A program made the position numbers and the translations under genes. Of a stretch of 64,000 nucleotides of DNA, positions 15,249 to 23,078 are shown in pieces (positions within the stretch are counted from its first letter, which is position 1; every line of letters begins with the position of its first letter). The notes beneath the pieces are model-generated. The model did no database searches. It had not been told where the DNA came from and was given only the letters and a program-made list of their open reading frames with translations. This stretch comes from Streptomyces sp. NBC_01214 (lineage in GTDB: Bacteria > Actinomycetota > Actinomycetes > Streptomycetales > Streptomycetaceae). The stretch spans positions 4,745,001-4,809,000 of the forward strand of contig NZ_JAPEOS010000001.1 in NCBI RefSeq assembly GCF_026340975.1, written 5' to 3'.

Positions 15249-17327
15249 TCAGGTCCGGTGCGACGTAGACGCGGTGGCGGAGTTGACCTCGTCAAGTGCC
15301 CGCCGTACCTCATCCAGGTTCTGTGCGAGTTGGGGTGCGAGGGTCCTCAGGGAGCTCGTGTGGTCGCGCAGATCGAGGTGCTGGTTCCACAGCACGGTCC
15401 GCCCCTGCTCCAGGTGCCGCAGGGCGCCCTCCGCGTCCCTCGTGGCCAGCCCGACCGCGGCGGCCTCGCTCGCCACGGGAGCCTGCCGCATCAGCCCGTG
15501 CTCCTGGTCGGAGCGGCTCAGACCACGCCAAGCGACGAGCGGCAGCAGAGCGCAGGCCTGGCCGTAGCCCTCGGCAGCGGAGTCCCAGGCTCCGCGCTGT
15601 GCGGCGAATTCCGCCCACTGCCTGGCGCAAGCCAGCCGGAGCCGCACGGGTGAACCCGTGGAGCCCGCACCGGACTTCCACGCCTCGACGGCCGTAGCGG
15701 CCGCATCACCGTCGCCCTCCACGTCGAACCTGGCCCGGAGGACCGAGCCGAGGTTCAACGCGGCGCCGGCCAGGGCCGGATGACGGCGTGGAAGGGCTGC
15801 GACCGCTTCCTCACAGACGCGGACGGCTTCCTGTAGGTCGCTCGGGTGCCCGTCGTGTTCGAAGCGTCGCAGCAATACCAGCCCCAGCGTGCTGAGATCT
15901 CCTGCGCGGTTGGGGTGTTCGAGGGCTTCCTCCGCGGCTTGCGAGAGCGCGGTGATGGCAAGGGTGAGGTCCCCGGTATCCGCGCGTCCGCTCATGCGGT
16001 GCCGGTGGTCGAAACGGCTGAGGAGCGCCGTGGCGTAGTTGCGGACGCGGTTCGCCCGCGAGGGGTGGCCCGGCGGGGACAGTTCCACCGCGCGCCGGGC
16101 CGTGTCCGCGGCGAGATCGAGGTCGTCGCCGTCGTCCTCGATGTCCCCGCGCACACGCAGAATGCTGCTCGCGTTGGAGAGCAGCACGGCCAGAGAGACG
16201 GGATCGTCGGCGAGTAGAGCCTGGCCTCGGAGGGCGTGCCGGGAGGCTGCGGTGGCACCGTCCAGGTCGTCCCGGGCACCCAGCAGTTCGAATCGGTCGT
16301 GCAACGTGGCGGCCAGGTTCTGCCATCGGATGACGGCGCTAGGGTCACCGGGGACGGTGGCTGCCACGGCTTCCCGGCAGGCGGCCACGGCCCCTTCGAT
16401 GTCCCCGCGCGCGTTGGCCAGCGTCGCGCGCACCGCACGGGCGATGCCCAGGTTGGTGTGATTCTGCGCGTAGAAGGGATCGCCGGGCGTGGCCGCTGAA
16501 GCGGCCTGCTCGCACAGTGCGACGGCGACGTCGATGTCGTCCACGCTCGCTTCGGCGAGGAAGCGGGCGGTCAGCGCCGCTCCGAGCTTTCCGAGTACCG
16601 TGGCGCGCAAGGGGTGTTCATCCGGCGCGGCCTCGACTGCGGCCGTATGGGCGGAGACCGCCCACTCCAGGTCCTCGAGGTGACCGAGACGTTCGAAACG
16701 GGCGTGCAGGGAGTCCGCGAAGTTGGCCAGGCAGCCGGGCCGGTCGGACGCTTCCAGCGGGCACACGGAGACGGCCTGCGCCCCGGTGGAGACGGCTCGG
16801 TCCAGCTCGTCCGTGCCGAATCGCTCGGCCCGCATCCGGTAGGCGAGGCCCAGGTTGGACAGCCGCGCGGCCAGGTTGCCGCTCCCTTCCGGCGTGGCAC
16901 GGGCCGCGTCCTCCAGGAGGCCGACCGCCCGGTTCAGCACGTCCGCGTCGGGATGCGTCCGGGCCTGGCCCAGGAGGTCGGCGCCCAGCAGAGCCAATCC
17001 GTCGTCGAAGCCTGCGCCGAGTGCGGCGAACATGCCGTCCGCCACCAGTTCCGGCGAGGCGAGACGTACCTCGGTCAGGAGCCGCAGCGCCACGAACCGT
17101 TCCTCCTCGCCGGCCCCCGACAGAAAGCGCAGGGCCCGAAGGACGGCCACCGCGTGCACGACTTCGACCGGTGACGTGCCGTCGGGAGTCGTCGAGACCT
17201 GCAGCAGCAGGTCCGCTTCGGTCAGTGCGCTCGGGTCCAGCAGTGCGCGGCTGTCGCCCTCGCCTCCCGCGTGGATTCGTCGCCGGAGTGCGTCCAGCAG
17301 GACGTTCGCCTCTGCCGGATCCGTCAC
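15249..17327 (-). CDS. TPR repeat protein, TPR-CHAT family sensor lacking its CHAT domain
   Basis: 692 aa from GTG 17327, whose GTGA overlaps the stop of the SEFIR gene (17324-17326). It is built almost wholly of degenerate TPR units with the repeated pattern LSNLG..L..R.....DLD.AV. The last ~110 residues (RGLSRSDQEHGLMRQAPVAS ... EQGRTVLWNQHLDLRD ... LDEVRRALDE) match the linker that in one-piece TPR-CHAT proteins sits just before the CHAT protease, but here the protein ends. The effector expected there appears to be supplied in trans: the overlapping upstream gene encodes a SEFIR/TIR domain and the divergent gene a CHAT domain. Likely a sensor or scaffold. Confidence 0.8.
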   Translation of the reverse strand: MTDPAEANVLLDALRRRIHAGGEGDSRALLDPSALTEADLLLQVSTTPDGTSPVEVVHAVAVLRALRFLSGAGEEERFVALRLLTEVRLASPELVADGMFAALGAGFDDGLALLGADLLGQARTHPDADVLNRAVGLLEDAARATPEGSGNLAARLSNLGLAYRMRAERFGTDELDRAVSTGAQAVSVCPLEASDRPGCLANFADSLHARFERLGHLEDLEWAVSAHTAAVEAAPDEHPLRATVLGKLGAALTARFLAEASVDDIDVAVALCEQAASAATPGDPFYAQNHTNLGIARAVRATLANARGDIEGAVAACREAVAATVPGDPSAVIRWQNLAATLHDRFELLGARDDLDGATAASRHALRGQALLADDPVSLAVLLSNASSILRVRGDIEDDGDDLDLAADTARRAVELSPPGHPSRANRVRNYATALLSRFDHRHRMSGRADTGDLTLAITALSQAAEEALEHPNRAGDLSTLGLVLLRRFEHDGHPSDLQEAVRVCEEAVAALPRRHPALAGAALNLGSVLRARFDVEGDGDAAATAVEAWKSGAGSTGSPVRLRLACARQWAEFAAQRGAWDSAAEGYGQACALLPLVAWRGLSRSDQEHGLMRQAPVASEAAAVGLATRDAEGALRHLEQGRTVLWNQHLDLRDHTSSLRTLAPQLAQNLDEVRRALDEVNSATASTSHRT

Positions 17328-18499
17328 GCGTCGGCGTCCTCGTGCAGCAGCACGCGCAGCAGGTCGGCGGCGCCCTGCTGGGTAATGCTGTCCACGACGT
17401 AGTGATCGGCCACCCCGGGCGTGAAACTCAGCGGAATCTCTTCCGGCGACCGCCCGGGCAGGACGACGGGAAGGATCTTCTTGAGCCATGTGTCCGGGTC
17501 CCGGTGCTGGACGTCGACCAGGCGCCTGTACTCGGAGCGCAGGCCCAGCCGTGTTCCCTTCGGCAGGGTGCCGTCCCCGGCCTGACGGTAGGAGGGGGAG
17601 GCGATGACGAGGACAAAGTCCGCGCGCAGGATCTGCCGGGTGGTCCAGATCTCCCACAGTCGGCGCTCGTGCAGTCCCTCTTGGTCGAAACGGACGTCGA
17701 GGCCGTTGTTGCGGAGCAGCTCGTACAGGCTCCGGACGGCTGCCTTGTGGGCCTCCGACTCATGGGCGTACGAGATGAAGACGCGTGCCTCGGTACCTCG
17801 CGGTCGGCTGCGGGTGTCGGTAAGGGTCGGGGTGCCGGTCTGGTCGGTGGGCGATGGCGGCAGGCGTACGCGGAAGGCGTCGTCGCGGGACGCGGGACGC
17901 AGCCGCAGATCCGGATCGAGCTCGATGTGATGCCTGCCGTTGGCGATCACCTGCACCTCCTCCCACGTGGCCGGCACGACGAGAACGAAGCAGCCGGTGT
18001 GCGACCCGGGCAGGACCTTTCCGGTGTGTCGCCACTTGACGAGGTCACCGCCGAGCCCGAAACAGTCGATCTGCGGGGTGATCGCGGGCATTGCGATGGT
18101 GGTCGCGGGGGAACCGGCCGGCCAGCCGTGGCTTTCGCCGTTCCTTTGCACGAAGTGCAGTTGAGGAGTCAGCGCGTACATCCCGGGGGCTGCGGGATCG
18201 GTCACGTTGCGGGGCACCGCGTCAACGATGACGGCTTCACCCACGAAGCCGAACTCGACCTCGGCCCAGGCGAGTTCGGGGGCATCGGCCTCTAGGTCGA
18301 ACTCGTAGTTCGTCCGCACCAGGTACGCGGCCCGTCCGGCCAGCTCGGGCGGGGTGGGCACTAGTCGGTGGATCTGCCAGGCACGTAACTGGATCGCCCC
18401 GATGGCGATCCTGTTGGGGGCGGTCTCCACCGACTTGGTCGACGGGGTCAGGTAGAGCGGAATGTCACCGAGGCCGTCCCGATCGCTCATCGCGTCCAT
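17324..18499 (-). CDS. SEFIR/TIR-domain protein with an uncharacterised N-terminal domain
   Basis: 391 aa. The start at 18499 is chosen because GGAGA lies 5 nt upstream; an ATG at 18511 is possible. Residues ~1-235 form a domain I do not recognise (IPLYLTPSTKSVETAPNRIA, then IGAIQLRAWQ). From ~238 to ~375 there is a SEFIR/TIR domain: RVFISYAHESEAHKAAVRSL, GLDVRFDQEGL, ADFVLVIASPSYRQAG and ILPVVLPGRSPEEIPLSF. Such domains act in bacterial defence as NAD-degrading or signalling modules. Its stop overlaps the GTG of the TPR gene, so the two are translated together and probably act as effector plus sensor. It shares an 89-bp divergent promoter region with the CHAT gene. Confidence 0.75.
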   Translation of the reverse strand: MDAMSDRDGLGDIPLYLTPSTKSVETAPNRIAIGAIQLRAWQIHRLVPTPPELAGRAAYLVRTNYEFDLEADAPELAWAEVEFGFVGEAVIVDAVPRNVTDPAAPGMYALTPQLHFVQRNGESHGWPAGSPATTIAMPAITPQIDCFGLGGDLVKWRHTGKVLPGSHTGCFVLVVPATWEEVQVIANGRHHIELDPDLRLRPASRDDAFRVRLPPSPTDQTGTPTLTDTRSRPRGTEARVFISYAHESEAHKAAVRSLYELLRNNGLDVRFDQEGLHERRLWEIWTTRQILRADFVLVIASPSYRQAGDGTLPKGTRLGLRSEYRRLVDVQHRDPDTWLKKILPVVLPGRSPEEIPLSFTPGVADHYVVDSITQQGAADLLRVLLHEDADA

Positions 18500-18588
18500 G
18501 CGTTTCTCCATATGCCGACTTCTCTGGCGCAGCCGCACAGTACGGTAATTGTCAGGCAAACGGTGTAGGAATCGACTCGGACGGGCCG

Positions 18589-19848
18589 GTGCGCGTGACC
18601 GCTGACGCATGGGAACATCATTCGCGACAGGTCGACCGGCGGATGGCCCTGGCCAGGGAATGGGACGACCTGGTCGAGCAGGTCCGCGCGATCGACGACT
18701 TCCAGGACTTCCTGCGGCCGCCGCCCCTGGAATCCCTGCTTCAGGCCGCGGAGCACGGGACCGTCGTCGTCATCAACATCAGCCGCTGGCGCTGTGACGC
18801 GCTCATCGTCCACAGCCGGGGCTTGGAGACGCTGCCCCTGCCCGACCTCACCGCGGACGAGGTCTCCCGCCGGGTGGCGGACTACCTGCGGGTACTGCAG
18901 GACGGACTGACAACCGTGCCCGGGACGTCGTTCCGTGAGGCCATCGAGGCACGCCGACAGGCCCTTCGAGAGCGTGAGGACGTGCTGCGCTCGACCATGG
19001 AGTGGCTGTGGGACGCGGTGACCGGCCCCGTGCTGGACGCTCTGCGCATTACCGGCCCGCCCGAGGCCGGCAAGTCACCGCCGCGTCTGTGGTGGTGTCC
19101 GACGGGACTGCTCACCTTGCTGCCCCTGCACGGGGCCGGCTACCACTCGGCCGAGAGCGGATGTGCGGTCGTCGACCGTGTGGTGTCGTCCTACACGCCG
19201 ACCCTCAGGGCACTGAACGAAGCCTCGAAGCCCCTCCAGGAACACGCGGACCGCTCACGGCAACTGCTTTTCGTGGGCGTGCCCGACGTGCCGGACCAAC
19301 TCCAACTGGCCCAGGACGTCGCGCGGGAACACGACTTCCTTCAGGCGCGGTTTCCCGGCGGCGTCAGGGTGCTTGAGGGCCCGGACGCTACCATGGAGAG
19401 TGTGCAGGCGGCGCTGTCCAGCCATCGCTGGGTCCACCTCAGCTGCCACGGCCAACAGAACCTCAACGATCCTTCCGCGGCCGGACTCGTCCTCTCGGAC
19501 GGGACCCTCACTGTCACCCGGCTCAGTTCCACCCGCTACACGGGAGACTTCGCCTTCCTGTCGGCGTGCCGGACGGCTGCCGGCGGTCTCAACCTGCCGG
19601 ACGAGGCGATCACCCTCGCTGCCGCTCTCAACTACACCGGATACCGGCACGTCGTGGCGACTCTCTGGTCGGTGGACCCGGCGGTCGCCGCGGACGTCAC
19701 GGCTGCCGTCTACCCCGAGTTGATCGATGAGGAGGGCCGATTCCGCCCGGACCGGGCGGCGTTCGCCGTGCACGAGGCCGTGCGGCTCCTGCGTGCCGAG
19801 CGACGGCCCCTGGACGACTGGTTGCCGTTCACCCACACCGGACCCTGA
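18589..19848 (+). CDS. stand-alone CHAT-domain protease
   Basis: 419 aa. The N-terminus (RRMALAREWDDLVEQVRAID, then DFQDFLRPPPLESLL) is the segment that in fused TPR-CHAT proteins directly follows the TPR/linker region, so this gene starts where a split would be expected. The caspase-like CHAT domain has the catalytic His in HLSCHG (H287) and Cys in FLSACRT (C327), with GLVLSDG between them and the C-terminal LNYTGYRHVVATLWSV block. CHAT proteases cleave partner proteins after activation by a sensor, as in type III-E CRISPR (TPR-CHAT) and gasdermin-type defence. It lies 9 bp upstream of a TPR gene and is divergent from the SEFIR-TPR pair. The GTG start lacks a clear ribosome site. Confidence 0.85.
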   Translation: MRVTADAWEHHSRQVDRRMALAREWDDLVEQVRAIDDFQDFLRPPPLESLLQAAEHGTVVVINISRWRCDALIVHSRGLETLPLPDLTADEVSRRVADYLRVLQDGLTTVPGTSFREAIEARRQALREREDVLRSTMEWLWDAVTGPVLDALRITGPPEAGKSPPRLWWCPTGLLTLLPLHGAGYHSAESGCAVVDRVVSSYTPTLRALNEASKPLQEHADRSRQLLFVGVPDVPDQLQLAQDVAREHDFLQARFPGGVRVLEGPDATMESVQAALSSHRWVHLSCHGQQNLNDPSAAGLVLSDGTLTVTRLSSTRYTGDFAFLSACRTAAGGLNLPDEAITLAAALNYTGYRHVVATLWSVDPAVAADVTAAVYPELIDEEGRFRPDRAAFAVHEAVRLLRAERRPLDDWLPFTHTGP

Positions 19849-19857
19849 GCCTGCACC

Positions 19858-21966
19858 GTGGAAAGGATGAGGACCCTGGACGACCGGAACGCACAGGAAT
19901 CCGGCGGAGACCCCGCATGGTGGGAACCGCTCGACGAGGCGCGCGCACGCATCGCCGCGTATCTGACGGACGGACAGGGAGGCGGACTGACGCGACCGGA
20001 CGTCCCGGAACTGGCCGAGCGGCTGTGGACACGGGCGAGAGGTGACGACGGTGGAGTCCCGGTGGAAGTGGCCGTGATCGTGGCCGAGTTGTACTGGCGC
20101 CGGCACCAGGCGAGCCGCGGGCCGGAGAACGGCAGCGAGGACCTGGGGCACGCCGTCTCTCTGTACACGATGATTGCGGAGGTGGCGGGCGACGCCGCCG
20201 TCCCCGAGCCGCTACGGCCGCTCGTGGCCCAGGCTGCGGCGCAGGTCGCGGCTGGCGCGTCACTCGCCCCGACGGACGCCCTGCTCGACGAGGCCATAGA
20301 CCGGCTGGAGGCCGCGCACAGCGGCGATCCCGCCGCACACCTTGACGAGGCGATCGCCCTCTTCCGCACCCTGCTGGACGACGAGCGCCGGCTTCCGCAG
20401 GGCGACGCCCGTCGCCCTGCGGCCCTGTCCAACCTCGGGATGGCGTTGCGGATGCGTGCCGAACGGACCGAGCAGGGCCGGCTCGCCGACGTCGACGAGT
20501 CCGTACGACTGACCCGCGAGGCCCTGCGGCAAGGCGACGCCGACGACCGGGCAGCCTTCCTCGGCAACCTGATGACCAGCCTCGGTACCCGGTACGCCTG
20601 GACCGGGGACGATGCCGATCTCGCCGAAGCGGTCCTCGTGGGTGAGGAAGCCGTCTACGCCACCTCCCGTGACGACCCCAGCTGGGCCTCCCACGCCTCG
20701 AACCTCAGCGGGCTGCTGCGCATCCGCTTCGACGTGCGCGGCACCGGGCCGGACCTGGACGAGGCGGTGCGGCTGAGCGCGGAGGCGGCCGGGGCGACCC
20801 CGGACCACGCCCCCGCCCGTTCCCTGCGCTGGTCGAACCTGAGCAACGCACTTGCCGCGCGCTTCGATCTGCGCAGGCATCCGGACGACCTGGATGCCGC
20901 CGTAGATGCCGGACGCAGGGCGGTCCTCGCGGCCGCCTCCCAGCCGGGGCTCCAGGCGCCGGTCGTCGCCAACTTGGGCAACCTGCTGCTGACGCGCTTC
21001 GAGCACTGGGGTGAGACAGCGGACCTCGACGAGGCGATCCGGCGGGGCCACGACAGCCTGGCCGCGGGACGTATCGGTGCGCCCGCCGAGGCCGCCCTCC
21101 GCTCGAACCTCGGCAACGCCCACCGCTGCCGCTTCGACAGGGCGCGGGATCCCCAGGATCTCGTCCTGGCCCTGTCGATGACCCGAAGGGCCGCGGCGGC
21201 CACGGGGGAGCACGAACCGCAGCGGGCGAGCAGGTGGTCCAACCATGCGATGGCACTGATGTCCGCCTACGAGCACTCCCACGACCTGGAGTACCTTCAA
21301 GAGGCGATCGCGGCGGGCCGGGCAGCGGTCGAAGCCACCGGAAGCGACGAGATCCGGGGTTCCAAGTACCTGTCCAATCTCGCGATCCTGCTGGCCACCC
21401 GTCGCTTGCCGGGCGATCTGGAGGAGGCCATGGCAGCGGCGACGTCCGCCGTCACCATGGTGCCGCCCCACGACCCCGCCCGTGCGATCCGTCTCTTCAA
21501 CCTCGCGGGTGTCCTCCTTGACTGCGCACAGCGGGCCGAGGACGGAGGGGCTTCCCGCAGGGCCGCGTTCGAGCGCTACCAGCAGGCGGCGGACTTGATG
21601 ACCGCGGCGACATCGGTTCGGTTGACGGCCGCTCAAAGGGCGGGCGAGCAGGCTGCCGAGGACGGGGACTGGGCCTCGGCTCTTGCGTCCTACGCCAATG
21701 CCGTGGCGCTGCTGGAGCGTCTGGTCACCCGACGCATCTCCCGGCGCAGTAGGGAGAAGCAACTTGCCGGTCACGTCCAGCTCGCGGGCGACGCGGCTGC
21801 CACCGCCCTCTCGTTCGAGGCACCGGACCGGGCGGTCGTGCTTCTGGAGCGGGGCAGAGGAGTGCTGTGGTCCCAGATGCTCGACCTGGGACCGAATCCC
21901 GAGTTCGCGGCCCGGCATCCGGAACTCGCCGGGCGCCTGGCCGATGTGGCCTCGGCCCTGGACTGA
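19858..21966 (+). CDS. TPR repeat protein paired with the CHAT protease
   Basis: 702 aa of TPR-like repeats (ALSNLGMALRMRAERTEQGR, LSGLLRIRFDVRG...LDEAVR, LGNLLLTRFEHWGETADLDE). It ends with VLLERGRGVLWSQMLDLGPN, then LAGRLADVASALD and a stop, the same pre-CHAT linker seen at the end of the other TPR gene. It follows the CHAT gene by 9 bp, so the pair forms an operon with the effector first. ATG 19867 with GGAAAGG right against it is an alternative start. Likely senses a trigger and controls CHAT activity by contact. The two TPR proteins look like diverged paralogues. Confidence 0.8.
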   Translation: MERMRTLDDRNAQESGGDPAWWEPLDEARARIAAYLTDGQGGGLTRPDVPELAERLWTRARGDDGGVPVEVAVIVAELYWRRHQASRGPENGSEDLGHAVSLYTMIAEVAGDAAVPEPLRPLVAQAAAQVAAGASLAPTDALLDEAIDRLEAAHSGDPAAHLDEAIALFRTLLDDERRLPQGDARRPAALSNLGMALRMRAERTEQGRLADVDESVRLTREALRQGDADDRAAFLGNLMTSLGTRYAWTGDDADLAEAVLVGEEAVYATSRDDPSWASHASNLSGLLRIRFDVRGTGPDLDEAVRLSAEAAGATPDHAPARSLRWSNLSNALAARFDLRRHPDDLDAAVDAGRRAVLAAASQPGLQAPVVANLGNLLLTRFEHWGETADLDEAIRRGHDSLAAGRIGAPAEAALRSNLGNAHRCRFDRARDPQDLVLALSMTRRAAAATGEHEPQRASRWSNHAMALMSAYEHSHDLEYLQEAIAAGRAAVEATGSDEIRGSKYLSNLAILLATRRLPGDLEEAMAAATSAVTMVPPHDPARAIRLFNLAGVLLDCAQRAEDGGASRRAAFERYQQAADLMTAATSVRLTAAQRAGEQAAEDGDWASALASYANAVALLERLVTRRISRRSREKQLAGHVQLAGDAAATALSFEAPDRAVVLLERGRGVLWSQMLDLGPNPEFAARHPELAGRLADVASALD

Positions 21967-22036
21967 CCTGCGCGCAGGCTGGCAACCAAGGACCGCTATG
22001 CGTTGCCCGACCGGCAATGCGAGCGGGCGAAGCCTC

Positions 22037-22965
22037 TCAGTGACCGCCTGTGACCCGCTGCACCTCGTCGACGAGCCGGTTCCACAGTTCCTCGAACAGC
22101 TCCTCCTTCGTGTATGACGTCACGCTCGGGGTCATGCCGAAGACCGACAGGTTGTGCATTTCCGGTTTGGGTACTCCGGCCGCCCGGTCGAAAGTCGCCG
22201 AGGCGGTGCCGTTGCTGTACCGATACCAACCACGGGGTGCGAGCACGAAATTGAGCACGTCGCCGCGGCCCATGGCGCCGAACCGGATGTCGATCCCGTA
22301 GAGGATTCTTCCGTGCCGCTCGACGCGAACCCGCACCTCCGACTGGGAGTTTCGGACCGTGTACACGAAACCGAACTCACCCATCAGCGGCGCGGCCACC
22401 TTGAATTGCTCGGTGAGGTAGCAGAAAGACCATTCGGCACCAGGTACTTGCTGAAGTTCCCGGGAGTCGGCACGGGCATGCGCAGCGCCGGCGTCGTGCT
22501 GCCGACCGGCGAGGCCCCCCCGTCTGCCGGGCACCGCCGGCGCCCTTGACCCTCTGCTCGAAGCCCGAGCCAGTTCATCCGCGGTGTAGTCATCGCATTG
22601 GAGAAACCCGACCGCCGGGCCCAGCAGTTCCTGAGGGATGACCACGTCCCCGATCGTCACCGGCAGAATGTAGTCGTCGGGGTTTTCGGTCGACGGAACC
22701 AGCATCGCCATGAACTCGTCCATCGGATACGGCTTTGCCAGGTAATCCTTCGAAAGGAAACGCGCGACATACCGTGCCTGGCTGCCGTTGTACGCCTTGC
22801 GGAAGCTCTGATGAGATTGCGGCCCCACGGATCGATGGTCCGATCGCGGTCGTGAAGCACGGTCAGCCCGCGACTCCTGCAGGCTTCCAGCGCGTGTTCG
22901 ACCTAGTTTCGCTGCTCGCCGGCGAACGAGACGCCGAGATCGTAAACATGCCCCTGATGACTCAC
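22037..22965 (-). pseudogene. TIR-domain protein gene with nonsense mutation and frameshift
   Basis: The minus-strand start GTG 22965 gives VSHQGHVYDLGVSFAGEQRN, a typical bacterial TIR opening, but the next codon is TAG where family members have Tyr (near 22912). Reading resumes with VEHALEACRSRGLTVLHDRD. After a frameshift near 22800 the frame runs YVARFLSKDYLAKPYPMDEF and then to the end through GEFGFVYTVRNSQSEVRVRV and LNFVLAPRGWYRYSNG, a C-terminal ligand-like domain. Two lesions within the TIR domain make it inactive. Its promoter region faces the intact NLR operon. Confidence 0.75.
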
Positions 22966-23078
22966 GGGTTGAGCCTACGATGCCTCGGGGACCTGACAGG
23001 AGGTACGTGTCACCTGTCCGAGACAGGGGAGGAACCATGCGGCATGGTCTCGAACGGGGCCTGTGGAAAGGGGGAGTG

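Noticed and set aside
15249..17657. Start of the TPR gene at 17657 (802 aa)
   Set aside because: The extra N-terminus is Arg-rich shadow of the SEFIR gene. GTG 17327, overlapping the SEFIR stop, gives a normal N-terminus.
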